From contig JADBKT010000014.1 in the NCBI GenBank assembly GCA_014896255.1, positions 1 through 64,000 on the forward strand: a stretch of 64,000 nt of DNA. Direction: 5' to 3'. Shown here one piece after another: positions 16,473-24,525 of the stretch (position 1 is its first letter; the number at the start of each line of letters is the position of its first letter). A program made the translations under genes and the position numbers. The stretch is from Hydrogenibacillus sp. GTDB taxonomy: Bacteria; Bacillota; Bacilli; Thermicanales; DSM-22653. The notes below the pieces were generated by a model, which did not search any database, was not told the DNA's origin, and worked only from the letters and a program-made list of their open reading frames with translations.

Positions 16473-17753
16473 ATGCCCACCAAACAAGAACGCGCCGCGC
16501 ACATCCGTCGAGATTGGGAGACGAACCCCCGCTGGGAGGGCATCCGCCGCGACTATTCGCCGGATGATGTGGTCGCCTTGCAAGGAACGGTGCAGATCGA
16601 ACACACGCTCGCCCGCCGCGGAGCCGAACGGTTTTGGCGCGAGGTAAACGACCCGCACGACTTTATTCGCGCCCTCGGCGCGCTCACCGGCGGACAGGCG
16701 GTACAGATGGTCAAGGCCGGACTGAAAGCCATTTACGTCAGCGGCTGGCAGGTCGCCGCCGACGCCAACCTCGCCGGGGCGACCTACCCGGATCAAAGCT
16801 TATACCCGGCGAACAGCGTCCCCGCGCTCGTGAGACGCATCAATCAGGCGCTCATGCGCGCCGATCAGATCCACGCCTTGGAAGGCAAGACGGACATCGA
16901 TTGGTTTGTGCCCATCGTCGCCGACGCCGAAGCGGGTTTTGGCGGACCGCTCAACGTCTTTGAGTTGACCAAACAGATGATCGAAGCCGGCGCCGCGGCG
17001 ATCCACCTGGAAGATCAACTGTCGTCGGAGAAAAAATGCGGTCATATGGGCGGAAAAGTATTGCTCCCGACTTCCCACGCCATCCGCAATTTGAACGCGG
17101 CGCGGCTCGCCGCCGACGTTCTCGGCGTGCCGACGGTGATCATCGCCCGCACCGACGCGGGCGGCGCCACGCTGCTTACCTCCGACATCGACCCGCGCGA
17201 TCAGAAATTTTTGACCGGCGAACGCACGCCGGAAGGGTACTTCGTCGTCCAGGCGGGCTTGGAGCAGGCCATCGACCGCGCCCTCTCGTACGCCCCGTAC
17301 GCCGATCTGCTCTGGTTTGAGACGAGCGAGCCCAACCTCGACGAAGCACGCCGGTTTGCCGAAGCGATTCACGCCAAGTACCCGGGCAAACGCCTCGCCT
17401 ACAACTGCTCGCCGTCCTTCAATTGGAAGAAAAAGCTCAACCCCGAGGCGATCGCCAACTTTCAAGAGACCATCGCAAAGATGGGTTATACGTTTCAGTT
17501 CGTCACATTGGCCGGTTTCCACGCGTTGAATCACAGCATGTTCGAACTCGCCCGCGACTATGCCGTACGCGGTATGGCCGCCTACGCCGACCTGCAACAG
17601 CGGGAGTTCGAAAGCGAAGCCGACGGCTACACCGCCACGCGCCATCAGCGGGAAGTCGGCGCCGGCTATTTCGATCAGGTGTCGCTCATCGTCTCCGGCG
17701 GCCTTGCCTCGACGCTCGCCCTCGTCGGCTCCACGGAAGAAGAGCAGTTTTAG
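16473..17753 (+). CDS. aceA: Isocitrate lyase
   Basis: This enzyme cleaves isocitrate to glyoxylate and succinate in the glyoxylate shunt and is cytosolic. The 426-aa length is that of the short bacterial form. The catalytic loop KKCGHMGGK at about residues 188-196, the metal-binding [35 protein letters not shown] and the C-terminal GAGYFDQVS are all present. An AAAGGAGAGAG SD precedes ATG. The gene is monocistronic, with its own strong promoter and terminator, and malate synthase is not in the window. Its presence suggests growth on acetate, fatty acids or C2 compounds. Confidence 0.96.
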   Translation: MPTKQERAAHIRRDWETNPRWEGIRRDYSPDDVVALQGTVQIEHTLARRGAERFWREVNDPHDFIRALGALTGGQAVQMVKAGLKAIYVSGWQVAADANLAGATYPDQSLYPANSVPALVRRINQALMRADQIHALEGKTDIDWFVPIVADAEAGFGGPLNVFELTKQMIEAGAAAIHLEDQLSSEKKCGHMGGKVLLPTSHAIRNLNAARLAADVLGVPTVIIARTDAGGATLLTSDIDPRDQKFLTGERTPEGYFVVQAGLEQAIDRALSYAPYADLLWFETSEPNLDEARRFAEAIHAKYPGKRLAYNCSPSFNWKKKLNPEAIANFQETIAKMGYTFQFVTLAGFHALNHSMFELARDYAVRGMAAYADLQQREFESEADGYTATRHQREVGAGYFDQVSLIVSGGLASTLALVGSTEEEQF

Positions 17754-17768
17754 TTCACCATCCGACAC

Positions 17769-17795
17769 GACGCGCCGCTCACGGCGGCGCGTCTT
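17769..17795 (+). terminator. Intrinsic terminator of aceA
   Basis: GACGCGCCGC-TCACG-GCGGCGCGTC is a perfect 10-bp stem followed by TTTTT, 15 nt after the aceA stop. Confidence 0.9.
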
Positions 17796-17833
17796 TTTGT
17801 CATGGATTGTCATGAAACCGGCGATGGAGCCTT

Positions 17834-18181
17834 TTAGTTTCCGTCCCGTTTTTGGAGCGTCAACCGAACGGTCTGTCCTTCGATGCGTTTCACGAGTGAC
17901 GAAGGAATGACTTCCGCCGGCAGCGGGTAAACCATCGAATAATCAGCCGCCTCGATGCGTCGGATGACCGACCCCGAAGCATGTTCCGCTCGCGTTTCCG
18001 CGGATTGTCGAACGCGGATCCAAAGCCCGATCCCGTCGGTGGCCACGTGAACTTCGCGTGCGTCGACCGCCGGTGAAAACGATAATGTGACGGTGAGCAT
18101 ATCACCATCCTCATGAACGGCGATGCGCGGAGCAAATGCCGCCTCGCGTCGGACGAGCGCGAGCAGCCAATCCCCCCACAT
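17834..18181 (-). CDS. Hsp20 / alpha-crystallin-like small protein
   Basis: This 115-aa protein has a weak alpha-crystallin-domain pattern. A beta-rich core (PRIAVHEDGDMLTVTLSFSPAVDAREVHVATDGIGLWIRV) is followed by a YSMVYPLPAEVIPSSLVKRIEGQTVRLTLQK segment. The latter matches the small-heat-shock pattern of a Pro-rich loop, a V-P-like turn and a final L-x-L-x-K strand. The N-terminal arm is very short and no C-terminal IxI tail is visible, so it may not form large oligomers. The SD is AGGGAGGGG. It is convergent with aceA and divergent from nfeD. A general stress role is inferred. Confidence 0.55.
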   Translation of the reverse strand: MWGDWLLALVRREAAFAPRIAVHEDGDMLTVTLSFSPAVDAREVHVATDGIGLWIRVRQSAETRAEHASGSVIRRIEAADYSMVYPLPAEVIPSSLVKRIEGQTVRLTLQKRDGN

Positions 18182-18274
18182 CGCTCACCCCTCCCTTCTT
18201 GTTCTCCAACCTCACTTCACCTTCGCGCCATCGTATGTCGACGCGTGATTTTCGATCACGGCATCCGTTCGGTC

Positions 18275-18302
18275 TTGTCAAAACGAAATTTTCTGCTATG
18301 AT
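18275..18302 (+). promoter_or_regulatory. SigA-type promoter for the nfeD-stomatin pair
   Basis: TTGTCA and TATGAT are separated by 16 nt. The predicted start of transcription is only about 15 nt before the TTG start codon, so the mRNA leader is very short. Confidence 0.6.
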
Positions 18303-18322
18303 GAGAGGGGGAGGCGAGGGGT

Positions 18323-18799
18323 TTGCAGCACTTTTTGGCGTTGTTTACCCAACCGCTCTTCTGGTTCGGACTCGGTTTTGCGCTGCTCATCGTCGAGGTG
18401 TTGACCGTCACCTTTATCCTGCTTTGGATCGGGCTCGGGGCGCTCGCCGCCGGCATCACCGCCCTGATCACGCCGAATCCGGAGATTCCGCTGATCGTCT
18501 TTATCACCGTTTCGGTCATCCTATGGATCTTTACCCGGCCGCTCACGCGGCGCGCGCGGCGCGCTTCGGCGAGGCTGGAAAGCGGCGTATACGCGTTGAT
18601 CGGCAAAAACGGCTTGGCCCGGACGGCGCTGGACGATAGCGCGCGCGGCGAAGTGCAGATCGGCGGTGAGATTTGGGCGGCCAAAAGCGAAGGCGGTCGC
18701 ATCGCCGCCGGCAGCACCGTGCGCATCGTGCGCGTCGAAGGCGTGACGCTCATCGTCGAGCCGGCCGACCGGGCGGTCAAAACGTCCGCCGCCGAGTGA
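18323..18799 (+). CDS. NfeD-like membrane protein
   Basis: This 158-aa protein is of the short NfeD type: two or three hydrophobic helices (FWFGLGFALLIVEVLTVTFILLWIGLGALAAGITALI and IPLIVFITVSVILWIF), then a C-terminal soluble OB-fold domain (LIGKNGLARTALDDSARGEVQIGGEIWAAKSEGGRIAAGSTVRIVRVEGVTLIVEP). NfeD proteins work with an adjacent stomatin/prohibitin-type (SPFH) protein in membrane microdomain organisation and protein quality control. The next gene is exactly such a partner, 35 nt downstream. The start is TTG, with a GAGGCGAGGGG SD. No ClpP-like protease domain is present. Confidence 0.85.
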   Translation: MQHFLALFTQPLFWFGLGFALLIVEVLTVTFILLWIGLGALAAGITALITPNPEIPLIVFITVSVILWIFTRPLTRRARRASARLESGVYALIGKNGLARTALDDSARGEVQIGGEIWAAKSEGGRIAAGSTVRIVRVEGVTLIVEPADRAVKTSAAE

Positions 18800-18834
18800 C
18801 CGCATCCCTATTCATCTTCGAAAGGAGCGCCTTC

Positions 18835-19782
18835 ATGCCTTTTTACGTCTTTTTCAATGTCTTGCTTCTGCTGCTTGCTGTCTACGTCGTCGTCGTCTTG
18901 GTCCGCTCCGTGCGCATCGTCCGCCAGGCGGAAGTGTACATCGTCGAACGCCTGGGCAAATACCACCGCACGCTGGAAAGCGGCATCCACCTGCTCATCC
19001 CGATCATCGACCGCGTGGCGGCGATCAAAGATTTGCGCGAGCACGTCGTCGACTTCCCCCCGCAGAGCATGATCACCCGGGACAACGTGAGCATTCAGAT
19101 CGACACGGTCGTCTACTATCAAGTCACCGACCCGATCCGCAACCAATACGAGATCGCCAATCCGATCGCGGCGATCGAAAACTTGACGGCGACGACCCTC
19201 CGAAATTTAATCGGCGAACTCGACCTCGATCAGACGCTCACCTCCCGCGACACGGTGAACGCCAAGCTTCGCGCCGTGCTCGACGAAGCCACCGACAAAT
19301 GGGGCATCAAAGTGAACCGCGTGGAAATCAAAAACATTGTCCCGCCGAAAGACATCCAGGACGCCATGGAACGGCAGATGCGCGCCGAGCGCATCCGTCG
19401 GGAAGCGGTGCTCATGGCGCAAGGGGAGAAAGAAGCGAACATTTTAAAAGCCGAAGGGGTGAAACAGGCCAAAATCCTCGAGGCGGAGGCCGAGCGCGAA
19501 GCGCAGATCCGCCGCGCCGAAGGCGAGAAGCAATCGCAAATCCTCCGCGCCGAAGGAGAAGCGCAGGCCATCTTGACCATCGCCGAAGCGCGGGCGCAAG
19601 GCGAACGCAAGGTGTACGAAGCGATCAAGCTGGCCGCGCCGACCAAAGAAGTCGTCCAGATCCGCTCCATGGAAGCCCTCGAACGGGTGGCCGACGGACA
19701 GGCGACGAAGATCATCATCCCCAGCGACGCCACTTCGCTGCTCGGCGTGATCGCCGGCGCCAAAGAAGTCATCCGCGAATGA
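18835..19782 (+). CDS. SPFH (stomatin/prohibitin, QmcA-like) membrane protein
   Basis: This 315-aa protein carries one N-terminal membrane helix (FFNVLLLLLAVYVVVVLV) and an SPFH/band-7 domain: VRQAEVYIVERLGKYHRTLESGIHLLIPIIDRV, DNVSIQIDTVVYYQVTDP and LRNLIGELDLDQTLTSRDTVN. A long Glu/Ala-rich coiled coil follows (AEGVKQAKILEAEAEREAQIRRAEGEKQSQILRAEGEAQAIL), then a C-terminal oligomerisation part. ATG 18835 has an AAAGGAG SD; the longer track ORF runs through nfeD and is a shadow. With NfeD it should form large ring-like membrane assemblies. The exact role in this organism is unknown. Confidence 0.93.
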   Translation: MPFYVFFNVLLLLLAVYVVVVLVRSVRIVRQAEVYIVERLGKYHRTLESGIHLLIPIIDRVAAIKDLREHVVDFPPQSMITRDNVSIQIDTVVYYQVTDPIRNQYEIANPIAAIENLTATTLRNLIGELDLDQTLTSRDTVNAKLRAVLDEATDKWGIKVNRVEIKNIVPPKDIQDAMERQMRAERIRREAVLMAQGEKEANILKAEGVKQAKILEAEAEREAQIRRAEGEKQSQILRAEGEAQAILTIAEARAQGERKVYEAIKLAAPTKEVVQIRSMEALERVADGQATKIIIPSDATSLLGVIAGAKEVIRE

Positions 19783-19802
19783 ACGTATCCTCTTAAACAC
19801 GC

Positions 19803-20501
19803 TTAAACGCACTCCACGCCGTGTACGCCGTCGATCGCCTCAAGCGCGGCGACGACGTCAAACGGCGACGTTTTCGAGGGCAGGACGACGTGCGCCTCGA
19901 CGACGACGCGCGGCGGATAATCGTCGATCACATCCCCCTCGGCCCGATGGATGGCGATCTGCACGACGTCGACTTTGTACTTTCCGAGCGCCATCGAAAT
20001 GTCGCCCAGCTTCCCCGGACGATCGTCCACGACGACGGTGAGGCTGTGCGTTTTTTTATTGCCCAAAAAACGGTCTTCAAATCGCGGGAGGAACATCGTG
20101 CTGACGAGGACGATGAACGTGGTCACGGCTGCCGGAAAATAAAAACCGCTCCCCGCGGCGATGCCGATCCCGGCCACGACCCACAGCGTCGCCGCCGTCG
20201 TAAGCCCCTGCACGATCCAATCGGATCGTCGCAAAATGGCCCCCGCCCCGAGAAAACCGATGCCGCTTACGATCTGTGCCGGAATACGCGTCGGGTCAAA
20301 CGGCGTTCCGGGTTTGAGATAAGGAAGAAATCCGTAAATGGAGGTCACGGTGATCAAAGCCGAGCCCAGCGCGACGAGAAGATGCGTTTTTAAACCCGCC
20401 TGTTTGTTCCGGTGCCCGCGTTCCCAGCCGATCACGCCGCCCATCACGGCGGCAAAGAACAACCGTTCGACGATCGACGGCCAATCCAACTCCGTCCCCA
20501 C
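19803..20501 (-). CDS. MgtC/SapB family membrane protein
   Basis: This 232-aa protein contains the MgtC N-terminal membrane domain: FFAAVMGGVIGWERGHRNKQAGLKTHLLVALGSALITVTS, the RIPAQIVSGIGFLGAGAILR signature, GLTTAATLWVVAGIGIAAGSGFYFPA, and four to five helices. A cytoplasmic ACT-like domain follows (HSLTVVVDDRPGKLGDISMALGKYKVDVVQIAIHR). MgtC proteins are linked to growth at low magnesium and to modulation of ATP synthase or K+ transport in other bacteria; the Bacillus homologues are poorly characterised. It is convergent with the SPFH gene, with only 20 nt between stops. Confidence 0.9.
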   Translation of the reverse strand: MGTELDWPSIVERLFFAAVMGGVIGWERGHRNKQAGLKTHLLVALGSALITVTSIYGFLPYLKPGTPFDPTRIPAQIVSGIGFLGAGAILRRSDWIVQGLTTAATLWVVAGIGIAAGSGFYFPAAVTTFIVLVSTMFLPRFEDRFLGNKKTHSLTVVVDDRPGKLGDISMALGKYKVDVVQIAIHRAEGDVIDDYPPRVVVEAHVVLPSKTSPFDVVAALEAIDGVHGVECV

Positions 20502-20678
20502 GACGATCCGCCCCCTCTTTCGGCGCTATCATTCATCATATCACCGCCGGTCATCCTGTACCAACGCCGTCCATACGCCGCCCTCCAAAGGCGCATATGA
20601 TGTTCCAAAGAAAAACCATTCAAAGCAAAGGCGCCAGCCATCACGATGCACGGCGCGTTGTACAAGGGGGAGGTCGCG

Positions 20679-20987
20679 TTGCCGCCGTCGAAATCCGATC
20701 AATGGCTCGCTTGGCTCGGCGCCGCGTTCTCCTTTTTGGGTTCGACCGTCGGCATCATGGTCGCGCTCGCCTCGTTTCGACGGACCTTGCGTCAAAGGAG
20801 GTTGATCGATGAACGGCGGATACCGCCAAAATCCGCGCCGGAGCGCGCCGGAACAACCGCCCGGAGAGAAGGCCGCCGGACGAAACAGACCGCGCAGGCG
20901 CACGCGCACGGCAGGTCCGGACAAGCGGCCTTTCCGGGAAACTTCGAACATCCACGTCGCACCGACAAGCTCCGAAGCCGCCGATGA
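20679..20987 (+). CDS. Possible small membrane protein overlapping the next gene
   Basis: A TTG at 20679 has a good SD (AAGGGGGAGG, 5-nt gap). It starts with LPPSKSDQWLAWLGAAFSFLGSTVGIMVALASFRRTLRQ, giving one clear transmembrane helix followed by an Arg-rich tail. The frame is 102 codons and overlaps the following ORF (20809) by 179 nt in another frame. The overlapping tail is probably non-functional or this ORF is spurious; the first 45 residues look protein-like. A frameshift that removed the original stop is possible. Confidence 0.3.
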   Translation: MPPSKSDQWLAWLGAAFSFLGSTVGIMVALASFRRTLRQRRLIDERRIPPKSAPERAGTTARREGRRTKQTAQAHAHGRSGQAAFPGNFEHPRRTDKLRSRR

Positions 20988-21123
20988 CCAAGACATCGCC
21001 ATCGCCCTCGGAGCCGTGATCACCTCGATGTTTTATCTCATGGCCGGAACCATCGCCGTTTTTCTGGCCACCAAGGCGCTCTTTGCGCCGCCTGGGGCCG
21101 TAAAAGAAGAAGTCATTTTTTGA
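20809..21123 (+). CDS. Hypothetical single-pass membrane protein, 104 aa
   Basis: Not recognised. An excellent SD (AAAGGAGG, 7-nt gap) precedes ATG 20809. The N-terminal 65 residues are disordered and rich in Arg, Pro and Gly (NPRRSAPEQPPGEKAAGRNRPRRRTRT). A single hydrophobic segment (IAIALGAVITSMFYLMAGTIAVFLATKALF, about residues 63-92) and a short acidic tail follow. The basic, disordered cytoplasmic tail with one helix suggests a small membrane accessory protein. It is convergent with pyrE, with 10 nt between the stops. Confidence 0.55.
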   Translation: MNGGYRQNPRRSAPEQPPGEKAAGRNRPRRRTRTAGPDKRPFRETSNIHVAPTSSEAADDQDIAIALGAVITSMFYLMAGTIAVFLATKALFAPPGAVKEEVIF

Positions 21124-21133
21124 CGATCGGCCG

Positions 21134-21781
21134 TTAACGACCGGCCGGCGATTCGGAGACGAGGGCACGATGCCACTCCGTAAGATTCTTTAAGGCGGCG
21201 TCGTCATACCGCCCGCACGCTTTGAGCGCGGCGGCGAGGCGTTCAAAATCCGTGAGCGCAACTGCCCGCAGTTTAACCGCCCGCAAGGCCGCATCCGCTT
21301 CAGGCAGACGATGGCTGTAGAGGGCCAAGACGCCCAACACGTCCACGCCTTCCCTTTTGAGCGCCAGGGCGGCCTGGACGGCACTCCGTCCGGTGGAAAG
21401 AATGTCTTCCAAGACGACCGCCCGCGAACCGGGCGGAAGCTCTCCCTCGACCTGCCGCCCGCGGCCATGCGCTTTCGGTTGCGGGCGTACATAGACGAAA
21501 GGCAGCTTAAGCCGATCGGCGGAGACGGCGCCGAGCGGTATTCCGCCCGTCGCCACGCCGGCGATCGCCGTGGCCTCCGGAAATTGTTCCTGAAGGGCGC
21601 GGACGACGGCGTCGATGACCGCGCTCCGCACCTCCGGATAAGCGTAGATCAACCGACCGTCGACGTACAAAGGCGCCTTGCGGCCGGAGCTCCAGGTGAA
21701 CATCGGATCGAACGAAACGCGCACGGCGCCTGCGGCGATGAAGGCCTGCGCCACGGTGTCTTCCGAACAGATACGCTCCAT
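21134..21781 (-). CDS. pyrE: Orotate phosphoribosyltransferase
   Basis: This enzyme transfers PRPP-derived ribose phosphate to orotate, giving OMP in UMP synthesis. The 215-aa protein from ATG 21781 (GAGAGGTG SD; GTG 21793 is the alternative) shows FTWSSGRKAPLYVDGR, AIAGVATGGIPLGA, LPFVYVRPQPKAHGRGRQVEG with the flexible catalytic loop, and the PRPP motif AVVLEDILSTGRSAVQA. The last motif has Arg where many family members have Gly. It is the last gene of the pyr operon, 34 nt after pyrF, and convergent with a small membrane protein gene. Confidence 0.95.
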   Translation of the reverse strand: MERICSEDTVAQAFIAAGAVRVSFDPMFTWSSGRKAPLYVDGRLIYAYPEVRSAVIDAVVRALQEQFPEATAIAGVATGGIPLGAVSADRLKLPFVYVRPQPKAHGRGRQVEGELPPGSRAVVLEDILSTGRSAVQAALALKREGVDVLGVLALYSHRLPEADAALRAVKLRAVALTDFERLAAALKACGRYDDAALKNLTEWHRALVSESPAGR

Positions 21782-21814
21782 CGTGACCTGCACCTCTCAG
21801 CCTTGAAGGATTGT

Positions 21815-22570
21815 TCACGGCGACGAAAAACGGTCGCTCAATGCGCGCGCCACGGCGTTTCGGACGGCGTAAAAAGCCGCCCGCGGATCGGCGCTTTGAA
21901 TGATCGGCCGACCGACGACGAGGGCGTCGCTGCCGGCGCGGACGGCCTCCTCGGGCCCGGCCGTTCGCGCCTGGTCGTCTGCGCCGGAACCGCCCCCGTC
22001 GAAGCGGATGCCCGGGGTGACGACGAACAGCGCGTCGCCGTGCGTCGCCTTGATCGCCGCCGCTTCTTTAGGCGAGGCGACGACGCCGAACAGGCCGCTT
22101 TGGCGGGCCGATTCGGCGAGCGAAAGAGCATGCTCTTCCGGCGTTCCGCGCAAGCCGATCGCCGCGAGCGAAGACGGCGTATGGCTGGTCAGAATCGTGA
22201 CGGCAAAGAGCTTCGGACGTCCGCCTGCCGTTTCCGCCGCTTCCTGAGCCGCCTCGAGCATTTCCCGCCCGCCGAGGGCGTGCACCGTCAACCAATCCAC
22301 GTCCAGCGCGGCAAGCGCGCGCACCGTTCGGGCCACCGTCGACGGAATATCATGCAATTTTAGATCCAAAAACACGCTTCCTCCGGCATTGTGAACCGTT
22401 TCGATCGCCGCGCGGTGCGCCGCGTAAAAGAGCGACATGCCGATCTTATACCGGCGCACCGCCCCGGCGAGCGTTCGGACGAGCGGCGTCAAGGACTCCG
22501 GCGTCGGGACGTCCAGGGCGACGACGATGCGCTCCTCCGGAGACGGCCCTGCTTGAGGCGTCAGTCCCAT
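21815..22570 (-). CDS. pyrF: Orotidine 5'-phosphate decarboxylase
   Basis: This enzyme decarboxylates OMP to UMP, the last step of de novo pyrimidine synthesis. The 251-aa TIM barrel has VVALDVPTPESL, the YKIGMSLFYAAH substrate lysine, the catalytic array VFLDLKLHDIPSTV (Asp-x-Lys-x-x-Asp), WLTVHALGG, VVTPGIRFDGGGSGADDQARTAGPEEAVRAGSDALVVGRPIIQS. This is the type I bacterial form. The start ATG overlaps the pyrD stop by 10 nt and pyrE follows, so translation is probably coupled throughout the operon. Confidence 0.96.
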   Translation of the reverse strand: MGLTPQAGPSPEERIVVALDVPTPESLTPLVRTLAGAVRRYKIGMSLFYAAHRAAIETVHNAGGSVFLDLKLHDIPSTVARTVRALAALDVDWLTVHALGGREMLEAAQEAAETAGGRPKLFAVTILTSHTPSSLAAIGLRGTPEEHALSLAESARQSGLFGVVASPKEAAAIKATHGDALFVVTPGIRFDGGGSGADDQARTAGPEEAVRAGSDALVVGRPIIQSADPRAAFYAVRNAVARALSDRFSSP

Positions 22571-23646
22571 GACCGCGTACGCTCCCCTGCACGCACCGCC
22601 GCGTGCTCCGCCGCATGCGCCTTGTCCGCGCTTTGATCCGGCCCGCTTAGAACCGCTCGGCGGCCGTTTTTGACCTGTTTCGCTTCCAGAACCTCATCCG
22701 GATGGGCGCGCCCGAGGAGTTCATGGATGTGCTCGACGCCGAGCGCATCCAGGAGTTCCGGCAGGCGGTGGACGATGCGCGGGATGACATACGGATCGAC
22801 GAAATGCGCCGTACCGATCTGCACGAGTTCGGCGCCGGCCAGGATGAAGGCGATCACGTCCTCCGCGCCGGCGATTCCGCCGACGCCGATGATCGGCACG
22901 GAGACGTGCGGATAGACGCGATACACGTGGCTGAGCGCGATGGGACGGATCGCCGGACCGGAAAGCCCGCCGGTCGTGTTCCATAAATGCGGCCGTCTCA
23001 GGCGGATGTCGATCGTCATGCCGACGACGGTGTTGATCAGGCTGAGCGCGTCCGCCCCCGCGCGCTCGACGGCCCGCGCCACTTCGACGATGTCCGTTAC
23101 GTTGGGAGAAAGCTTCACGATGACGGGGACGCGACTTTCGCGTTTCACCTTTTCCGTGAGCCGCGCGGCCGCCGTGGCGTCGGCGCCGAAGTGCATCCCG
23201 CCCGCTTTGACGTTCGGGCAGCTGATGTTGAGTTCAATCGCCCGTACATGCGGAGAGGCATTGAGTGCGCGGACGACTTCGACATACTCGTCTTCGTCGC
23301 TGCCGGCCACGTTGACGATGATCGGCACGCCGTAGGCGGCGACGGTCGGCAAAATCCGTTCAACGACGACCTCTACCCCCGGGTTTTCCAGGCCGATGGC
23401 GTTCAGCATCCCGGACGGCGTCTCGGCGACACGCGGCGTTCCGTTGCCGAGACGCGGCGTTTGCGTCGTCGCCTTGGTCACCAACGCCCCGAGCCAGCGG
23501 AGATCATACAGCCCGGCGAATTCTTCGCCGTAACCGTACGTCCCCGAGGCCGGCATGAGCACATGGCGAAAGGCGATGCCGAGGGCATGGTGCTGAAGGC
23601 GCGGATGTGCGCGCGGCGGATCGAACCAAGCGATGCTCACGCCCAT
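22561..23646 (-). CDS. pyrD: Dihydroorotate dehydrogenase, class 1B catalytic subunit
   Basis: This FMN-containing subunit oxidises dihydroorotate to orotate and passes electrons through the PyrK subunit to NAD+. The 361-aa protein shows MPASGTYGYGEE, KATTQTPRLGNGTPRVAETPSGMLNAIGLENPG, IELNISCPNVK with the class 1 active-site cysteine, VIVKLSPNVTDI, SLINTVVGM, GGLSGPAIRPIAL and IIGVGGIAGAEDVIAFILAGAELVQIGTA. About 50 residues after the normal barrel end (RTRSWD tail) are an unusual extension that overlaps pyrF. A GGGGGAGGAGGA SD precedes the ATG, which overlaps the pyrK stop. Confidence 0.96.
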   Translation of the reverse strand: MGVSIAWFDPPRAHPRLQHHALGIAFRHVLMPASGTYGYGEEFAGLYDLRWLGALVTKATTQTPRLGNGTPRVAETPSGMLNAIGLENPGVEVVVERILPTVAAYGVPIIVNVAGSDEDEYVEVVRALNASPHVRAIELNISCPNVKAGGMHFGADATAAARLTEKVKRESRVPVIVKLSPNVTDIVEVARAVERAGADALSLINTVVGMTIDIRLRRPHLWNTTGGLSGPAIRPIALSHVYRVYPHVSVPIIGVGGIAGAEDVIAFILAGAELVQIGTAHFVDPYVIPRIVHRLPELLDALGVEHIHELLGRAHPDEVLEAKQVKNGRRAVLSGPDQSADKAHAAEHAAVRAGERTRSWD

Positions 23647-24497
23647 TCCTCCTCCCCCGGAAAAACAAGCGACTGAAGCGGAAAGACCGGCCCGTCACGG
23701 CAGACGCGGCGATGCACGATCCCCCCATCGGCGCGCACCGGTACGACGCACGCTCGGCAGACGCCGACGGCGCACGCCATCCGTGCCTCCAGCGCGGCGA
23801 ACATCGGCCGTCCGTCGTGCCGAAAGCGCGCTTTGAGCGCGACGAACATCGGCTCCGGACCGCAGGCATACAGCGCTTGAAAAGGCTCTTCCGGCGACAG
23901 CCCGTCGGTCACCCGGCCGCGCCGCCCGGCGCTGCCGTCGTCCGTCCACAGCTCGACCTCCGCATGGGCCGAAAGCCGCTCCAGGCCGTAAACCTCTTCG
24001 ACCGCGGCAAAGCCGATGCGGGCCCGCACGCGAACCCCGCGAAGGTTCAGCGCTTTGGCCAAGTAAAGGAGCGGCGCCACGCCCAATCCGCCGCCGACGA
24101 TGACGGCCCGACCGCCAGACGGCACGATGTCCATCGGAAATCCGCCGGAGGGCGGGAAAAAGACGTCCAGCCTGTCCCCGGGGCGCACCGCCGAAAGCCG
24201 CTTGGTCCCGACGCCGACCGTGCGAAAGATGAGCCGCAGCGTATGCGTACCGTCGTCGTAATCGGCGACGCTCAGCGGACGCCTTAAAAACGCCTCTCCT
24301 TCCGGCACCCGGAGATGGACGAACTGCCCCGGCTGAAGGTCCGGCATCGCCGGATGTGCGAGAACGAGTTCGACGATCGTCGGCGCGTGGCGCGCCATGC
24401 CGACGACGGTCGTCGTAAGCATCCGCGGTGCGTCCGGTACGCATGACGGCGCCGCCGAAGCGGTGTCCGACCGTTCCGGTGGATTCATCGCGTTCAT
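23637..24497 (-). CDS. pyrK: Dihydroorotate dehydrogenase electron transfer subunit
   Basis: This FAD and [2Fe-2S] protein reoxidises PyrD with NAD+. It is 286 aa from ATG 24497 (GGGGAAGGGGAG SD) and begins with a Pro/Ser-rich tail that is longer than usual. The FAD domain has GQFVHLRVPEGEAFLRRPLSVAD; the nucleotide domain has GGRAVIVGGGLGVAPLLYLAKAL and YACGPEPMF. The cluster ligands are in ACAVGVCRACVVPVRADGGIVHRRVCRDGPVF, the expected C-x4-C-x2-C-x(n)-C array. It sits between carB and pyrD as in B. subtilis. Confidence 0.95.
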   Translation of the reverse strand: MNAMNPPERSDTASAAPSCVPDAPRMLTTTVVGMARHAPTIVELVLAHPAMPDLQPGQFVHLRVPEGEAFLRRPLSVADYDDGTHTLRLIFRTVGVGTKRLSAVRPGDRLDVFFPPSGGFPMDIVPSGGRAVIVGGGLGVAPLLYLAKALNLRGVRVRARIGFAAVEEVYGLERLSAHAEVELWTDDGSAGRRGRVTDGLSPEEPFQALYACGPEPMFVALKARFRHDGRPMFAALEARMACAVGVCRACVVPVRADGGIVHRRVCRDGPVFPLQSLVFPGEEEWA

Positions 24498-24525
24498 CGA
24501 CTCCCCTTCCCCCTTCACCGCGCGG

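Noticed and set aside
15365-21000. CRISPR-like or prophage signatures
   Set aside because: No regularly spaced repeats, integrase, capsid or attachment-site features were seen anywhere in the window.
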